From NCBI GenBank assembly GCA_024421095.1, contig JAHQYM010000005.1, positions 1 through 56,205 of the forward strand: 56,205 nt of DNA, written 5' to 3'. Positions 53,402 to 56,205 of the stretch are shown here, one piece after another. Numbering within the stretch: position 1 is the first letter of the stretch; the number at the start of each line of letters is the position of its first letter. Position numbers and translations under genes: made by a program. Under the pieces are notes generated by a model that did no database searches, was not told where the DNA came from, and saw only the letters and a list, made by a program, of their open reading frames with translations. The DNA comes from Acidimicrobiia bacterium. GTDB taxonomy: Bacteria; Actinomycetota; Acidimicrobiia; Acidimicrobiales; Aldehydirespiratoraceae.

Positions 53402-54761
53402 CGGATTTTTCAGTAAGCGGTTGGTGGGGGTTGGCTGGGGTGTTGAGAGTGTGCTGCGGTGGGGGGTGTGTTTAGATGAGCGGTCCTGTCCCCACCCGCG
53501 TTGATGGGACCGCCAAGACTGTGTTGTTGGGGTTGATCGACGATGCCGTCGCCTCTGGCTGGACGCACAGCCGGGTTTGTATGGTGCTGGGTGTGGACCG
53601 CCGCCGAGCGTGGCGCTGGACCCTGCGCCGCGCCCAGGACACTCTCGATGATGCCCGCCCAGGCGGTCGTCCGATCCACAGTTTGTTGAGCTCAGAACGC
53701 GACGAGATCGTGCGTCTCTTCGACGAGTGGGGTGATGTTGACCGGTCGCATCGCAAACTCGCGCACCGCGGTTCCTATCTGCGTCGTGTGTGGGTGTCAC
53801 CGTCGACTGTGGACCGCGTACTAGCAGGTCACGGCCTTGCACTAGCGGGCACGCCCCGCCCGGTCCGCGCAGCCAAGACACCTTGGCCGAACTGGTGTGA
53901 GTGGCGACCCAACCAACTGTGGTGCTGGGACGGCACCCAAATCCAGGCATGTAAACAAGCTAAGCACGCCTACGCTATCGTCGATGTCGTGTCCCGCAAA
54001 TGGGATGCCAGCCATCTCACAACGACACCGGACTCGGTAGCTGCTCGGGTTCTGTTCACCAAAGCACTCCAAAAAGAAGGGCTACTCACCGAAGAGGCCG
54101 CCGCCCGCCTTGATGACCCCAACGCAGACATACCCGACAGCAACGAGGATCCGTTGCTGTCGGCGGTCAGCGACAACGGCCCGGAGATGCGTGCTGGTGA
54201 CACCGCCAAGTTCATGGCCATCTGCTCAATCGCTCAGCACTTCGGGCGGCGGTCCACACCCACCGACCAGGCCTGGATCGAGTCGCTGTTCAGCCACGCC
54301 AAAGGTGTGCACCCCCACCTCGAAACGCTCGACGATCCCGCCGATCTCACCGGAGAACTCGAACGCGTCCGGCTCCACTACAACACAGTACGGTTCCACG
54401 AACACGTCGGCTATGTCACCCCCAACGACGAACACACCGGACAAGGCAACCAGATCCGCCAAGCACGCCAACACGGACTCCGACAAGCCGATCAGCAACG
54501 ACGCGTCCACTACCGAAACCAACCACTAACATGACCGCCCCCAACCGCCCGCCGATGCGCCGTGAAAAAACCGGCAATCTGTCGCGAAGAGTCAGATACA
54601 CCTCAACCCCTGACCGCAGCACACGCTCAACACACCCTTGACATCCCGTCAACCTCCATTCCCAACCTGACGCGCCCCCACACACCCACCAACCGCCCCG
54701 CACCCGCCGCCGTACCCAACCCAACCCCACCCAGCCCCGCCAATCGCTTACTGAAAATCTG
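53402..54761. mobile_element. Insertion sequence with imperfect terminal inverted repeats
   Basis: About 1.36 kb. The left end reads GATTTTTCAGTAAGCGGTTG from about 53404, and the right end read on the other strand gives GATTTTCAGTAAGCGATTGG from about 54759 inward, both followed by G-rich sequence. One transposase gene lies between, followed by about 200 bp of C-rich noncoding sequence. I could not fix the exact ends or a target duplication. Confidence 0.7.
53476..54534 (+). CDS. DDE integrase-core transposase
   Basis: 352 residues in one frame. An N-terminal helix-turn-helix (GWTHSRVCMVLGVDRRRAWR) is followed by a DDE core: Asp in QLWCWDGTQI, Asp in AVSDNGPEM, Glu in QAWIESLFSHAKGVHP. Related to IS3/IS481-type elements, but encoded without the usual two-frame OrfA/OrfB split. 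The intact triad suggests it could still be active. Confidence 0.85.
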   Translation: MSGPVPTRVDGTAKTVLLGLIDDAVASGWTHSRVCMVLGVDRRRAWRWTLRRAQDTLDDARPGGRPIHSLLSSERDEIVRLFDEWGDVDRSHRKLAHRGSYLRRVWVSPSTVDRVLAGHGLALAGTPRPVRAAKTPWPNWCEWRPNQLWCWDGTQIQACKQAKHAYAIVDVVSRKWDASHLTTTPDSVAARVLFTKALQKEGLLTEEAAARLDDPNADIPDSNEDPLLSAVSDNGPEMRAGDTAKFMAICSIAQHFGRRSTPTDQAWIESLFSHAKGVHPHLETLDDPADLTGELERVRLHYNTVRFHEHVGYVTPNDEHTGQGNQIRQARQHGLRQADQQRRVHYRNQPLT

Positions 54762-55027
54762 GGTTAGCTGCGGTGCCGTGCTGATCCTCTGAAAGGATGC
54801 CGCGGGATGCTTTGTAACCTCGGTTTGTCGGCAGCCATTCGGGAGCGGAAGACAAGGATCATCGACGTTCCGCATCGACATTGGGGTCGTTTCTGCGATG
54901 CGGGTGTCGGAGCCACCCTAATCCCAACAACCTCCTCTCCTTCTCGAATTTTGCTACCCGCTGAATCATCGATCCGGTTGTGTCCTAGCTAACCGTTTCG
55001 TGTAGTGTCACACCTTGTCGCTAAGGT
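54535..55027. other. Region without a clear gene (IS tail and spacer)
   Basis: The first 225 bp are the C-rich 3' tail and right end of the insertion sequence. From 54763 to about 54966 I see no convincing gene; a short inverted repeat (ATCCT-CTGAA-AGGAT, 54782-54796) is present. From 54967 the first copy of the DUF222 repeat begins. Confidence 0.6.
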
Positions 55028-55231
55028 GTGGTTATGTTCGATTCTATGATTTCGCAGACCCGACGGGTGGTTACTGTTGGGTTTTGGCGTGGTGAGTTGG
55101 AGGGTTTGGTTGCTGGCGCTGCACGGGTTGTGGCCCCGCTAAAAGCAGTGCAGGCACGGCGCGCTACCGAGATCACCGATTCGGTCGTGTCCTGGCTAAC
55201 CGTTTCATGCAATGTCACACCCTGTCGCTAA
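55028..55231 (+). pseudogene. Truncated DUF222 N-terminus, copy 1 (leader-like ORF)
   Basis: Encodes MFDSMISQTRRVVTVG, then ELEGLVAGAARVV, then non-family sequence from the next leader. Its TAA (55229-55231) falls inside the hairpin that hides the ribosome site of copy 2, ten bases before that ATG. It could therefore act as a coupling leader peptide, or simply be debris of unequal recombination. Confidence 0.5.
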
Positions 55232-55234
55232 GGT

Positions 55235-55420
55235 GTGGTTATGTTTGATTCTATGATTTCGCAGACCCGGCAGGTGGTAACTGTTGGGCGTTCGCGTGGC
55301 GAGTTGGAGGGTTTGCTTGCTGGTTCTGCGGGGTTGTCGCGCTGGCGCGGTTCCCTGTCGCCAACGAATCGTGGTTGGAGGGTTTGGTTGCTGGCGCTGC
55401 ACGGGTTGTGGCCGCGTTGA
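55235..55420 (+). pseudogene. Truncated DUF222 N-terminus, copy 2 (frameshifted by 70-bp insert)
   Basis: Begins MFDSMISQTRQVVTVGRSRG like the others, but the 70-bp internal duplication shifts the frame after LLAGSAG, giving a nonsense tail and a stop at 55418-55420. It is therefore not coupled to copy 3. Confidence 0.5.
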
Positions 55421-55517
55421 ATGCGTTGCAGGCACAGGGTTCTACTGAGATCATTGATACCGCCGTGCTGCTTCTAATGTTTTGTGTATTGTCATACCCT
55501 GTTGGTAAGGTGTTGTT

Positions 55518-55715
55518 ATGTTTGATTCTATGATTTCGCAGACCCGGCAGGTGGTTACTGTGGGGCGTTCGCGTGGCGTGTTGGAGGGTTTGGTTGCTGG
55601 TGCTGCACGGGTTGTGGCTGCGTTGAATACTTTGCAGGCACAGGTTTCTACTGAGTTCATCGGTTTTGCCGTGCCGCGTCTATCCGTTTCGTGTAGTGTC
55701 ATACCCTGTTGGTAA
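55518..55715 (+). pseudogene. Truncated DUF222 N-terminus, copy 3 (leader-like ORF)
   Basis: Encodes MFDSMISQTRQVVTVGRSRG, VLEGLVAGAARVVAALNTLQ and then leader-derived residues, ending CSVIPCW with TAA inside the hairpin of copy 4, nine bases before its ATG. Same arrangement as copy 1. Confidence 0.5.
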
Positions 55716-55724
55716 GGTGTTGTT

Positions 55725-56205
55725 ATGTTTGATTCCATGATTTCGCAGACCCGGCAGGTGGTTACTGTTGGGCGTTCGCGTGGTGAGTTGGAGGGTTTGG
55801 TTGCTGGCGCTGCACGGGTTGTGGCTGCGTTGAATGCGTTGCAGGCGCGTTGCGCGACTGAGATTGAGGGGCTTGATGACGGCGGGTTGAACTCGAAAGT
55901 CGTTTTGCGTGACGCGGGGCGCATGTCAACACGTGCTGCTAACCGAGTCGCGCGGACTGCTGCTGGGCTCGCTGAGATGCCGAAACTCGCTGAGTCTTTG
56001 GCTAACGGTGCGATCACTGTTGAACACGCCGAAGTCGCGGTTGGGGCGGCTGCGAAAACTTCGCCTCAACAAGTTGAGGATCAACTCTCAGAACTTGCTG
56101 AGGGTTCATCTGTTGATGTGTTCACTGAACAATCAAGGCGTTGGGTCAACAGCAAACAACCCAACAACAACGCTGAACGATATGAACAACAACGCAAAAA
56201 CCGGT
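55725..56205 (+). CDS. DUF222 (13E12-repeat/HNH endonuclease) family protein, cut by window end
   Basis: The only copy that runs on: MFDSMISQTRQVVTVG, ARVVAALNALQARCATEIEG, then GRMSTRAANRVARTAAGLAE, NGAITVEHAEVAVGAA and EQSRRWVNSKQ. This is the helical DUF222 domain found in front of HNH nucleases in actinobacterial repeat families; the HNH part, if present, lies beyond the window. It follows the tandem leader array. Confidence 0.75.
   Translation, partial: MFDSMISQTRQVVTVGRSRGELEGLVAGAARVVAALNALQARCATEIEGLDDGGLNSKVVLRDAGRMSTRAANRVARTAAGLAEMPKLAESLANGAITVEHAEVAVGAAAKTSPQQVEDQLSELAEGSSVDVFTEQSRRWVNSKQPNNNAERYEQQRKNR

Larger units (their letters stand above)
54967..55760 (+). repeat. Tandem array of four 5' ends of a DUF222 gene
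   Basis: Copies of a leader plus about 55 codons start at ATG 55034, 55241, 55518 and 55725. The spacing is 207, 277 and 207 bp; the second copy contains 70 extra bp flanked by a repeated GTTGGAGGGTTTG-type segment. Only the last copy continues into a full gene. Each ATG is preceded by a hairpin (ACACCTT-GTCGCT-AAGGTGT in the first; weaker but kept in the others) whose 3' arm carries the AAGGTG ribosome site. Confidence 0.85.

Noticed and set aside
54967-55760. CRISPR array
   Set aside because: Units are 207-277 bp of coding sequence, with no short repeats and unique spacers; no cas genes are visible.

Overview
The window looks like a chromosomal segment of a moderate-GC actinobacterium, probably a relative of the Acidimicrobiia (inference). 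The reasons are the single-chain AceE with a shared E2/E3 cluster, a RamB-type regulator beside isocitrate lyase, an F420-type luciferase-like oxidoreductase, lipoproteins with Thr/Pro/Ala linkers, a DUF222/HNH family gene, and the order phoH-ybeY-corC-era-uppS-recO. Positions 1 to about 7,480 are visibly richer in G+C than the rest.

Layout. (1) 1-8,888: an accessory region ending at tRNA-Val. It holds a VapC-like toxin, a truncated helicase start, a duplicated RAMA-domain protein and a broken type IIG-like restriction-methylation gene. That gene has two target-recognition modules, out-of-frame internal repeats and three long poly-C/G tracts, so it is either a phase-variable or decaying locus or an assembly chimera. 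A UGA-containing AhpD-like gene and an orphan HsdR_N-like nuclease follow. (2) 8,923-13,488: aapJQMP-type amino-acid ABC transporter. (3) 13,611-17,115: inositol-phosphatase family gene, an unknown gene, peroxiredoxin plus metY, and two tRNAs. (4) 17,163-26,733: housekeeping block dnaG, glyS, RDD protein, recO, uppS, era, corC-like, ybeY, phoH and a hypothetical. (5) 26,822-31,056: ramB-like regulator divergent from aceA, then cfa. (6) 31,211-38,275: reductive pyrimidine-degradation genes (ureidopropionase, dihydropyrimidinase, luciferase-like oxidoreductase) with a dedicated ABC importer. (7) 38,285-42,704: VOC protein, three tRNAs, a membrane protein, a DUF234 ATPase behind 15-bp repeats, and a proline peptidase. 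(8) 42,697-52,768: 2-oxoacid dehydrogenase region with a lipB-lipA gene fusion, the E2 and lpd on the minus strand, a thioredoxin-like UGA gene, lapA-like, epimerase and rnhA genes, and aceE on the plus strand. (9) 52,761-56,205: HhH-GPD glycosylase, one insertion sequence, then a tandem array of 5' ends of a DUF222 gene.

The strongest unusual signal is three genes in which an in-frame TGA replaces a catalytic cysteine: AhpD-like CHY-U, peroxiredoxin TPG-U and thioredoxin-like U-PTC. Each keeps a conserved family sequence on both sides of the TGA. Each has a hairpin downstream, and in two of them the apical loop reads GGUC; in the AhpD-like gene the loop bases fall at the same distance from UGA as in the E. 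coli fdhF SECIS. I read these as selenoproteins, so the organism should carry selA, selB, selC and selD outside this window.

The second cluster of interest is lipoate metabolism: octanoyltransferase and lipoyl synthase are fused in one 559-residue protein, encoded directly behind the lipoylated E2 and its E3. Several starts are unusual: lpd appears to begin at ATC, rnhA has only ATA/ATC or a frameshifted ATG, and lipBA begins at TTG or CTG.
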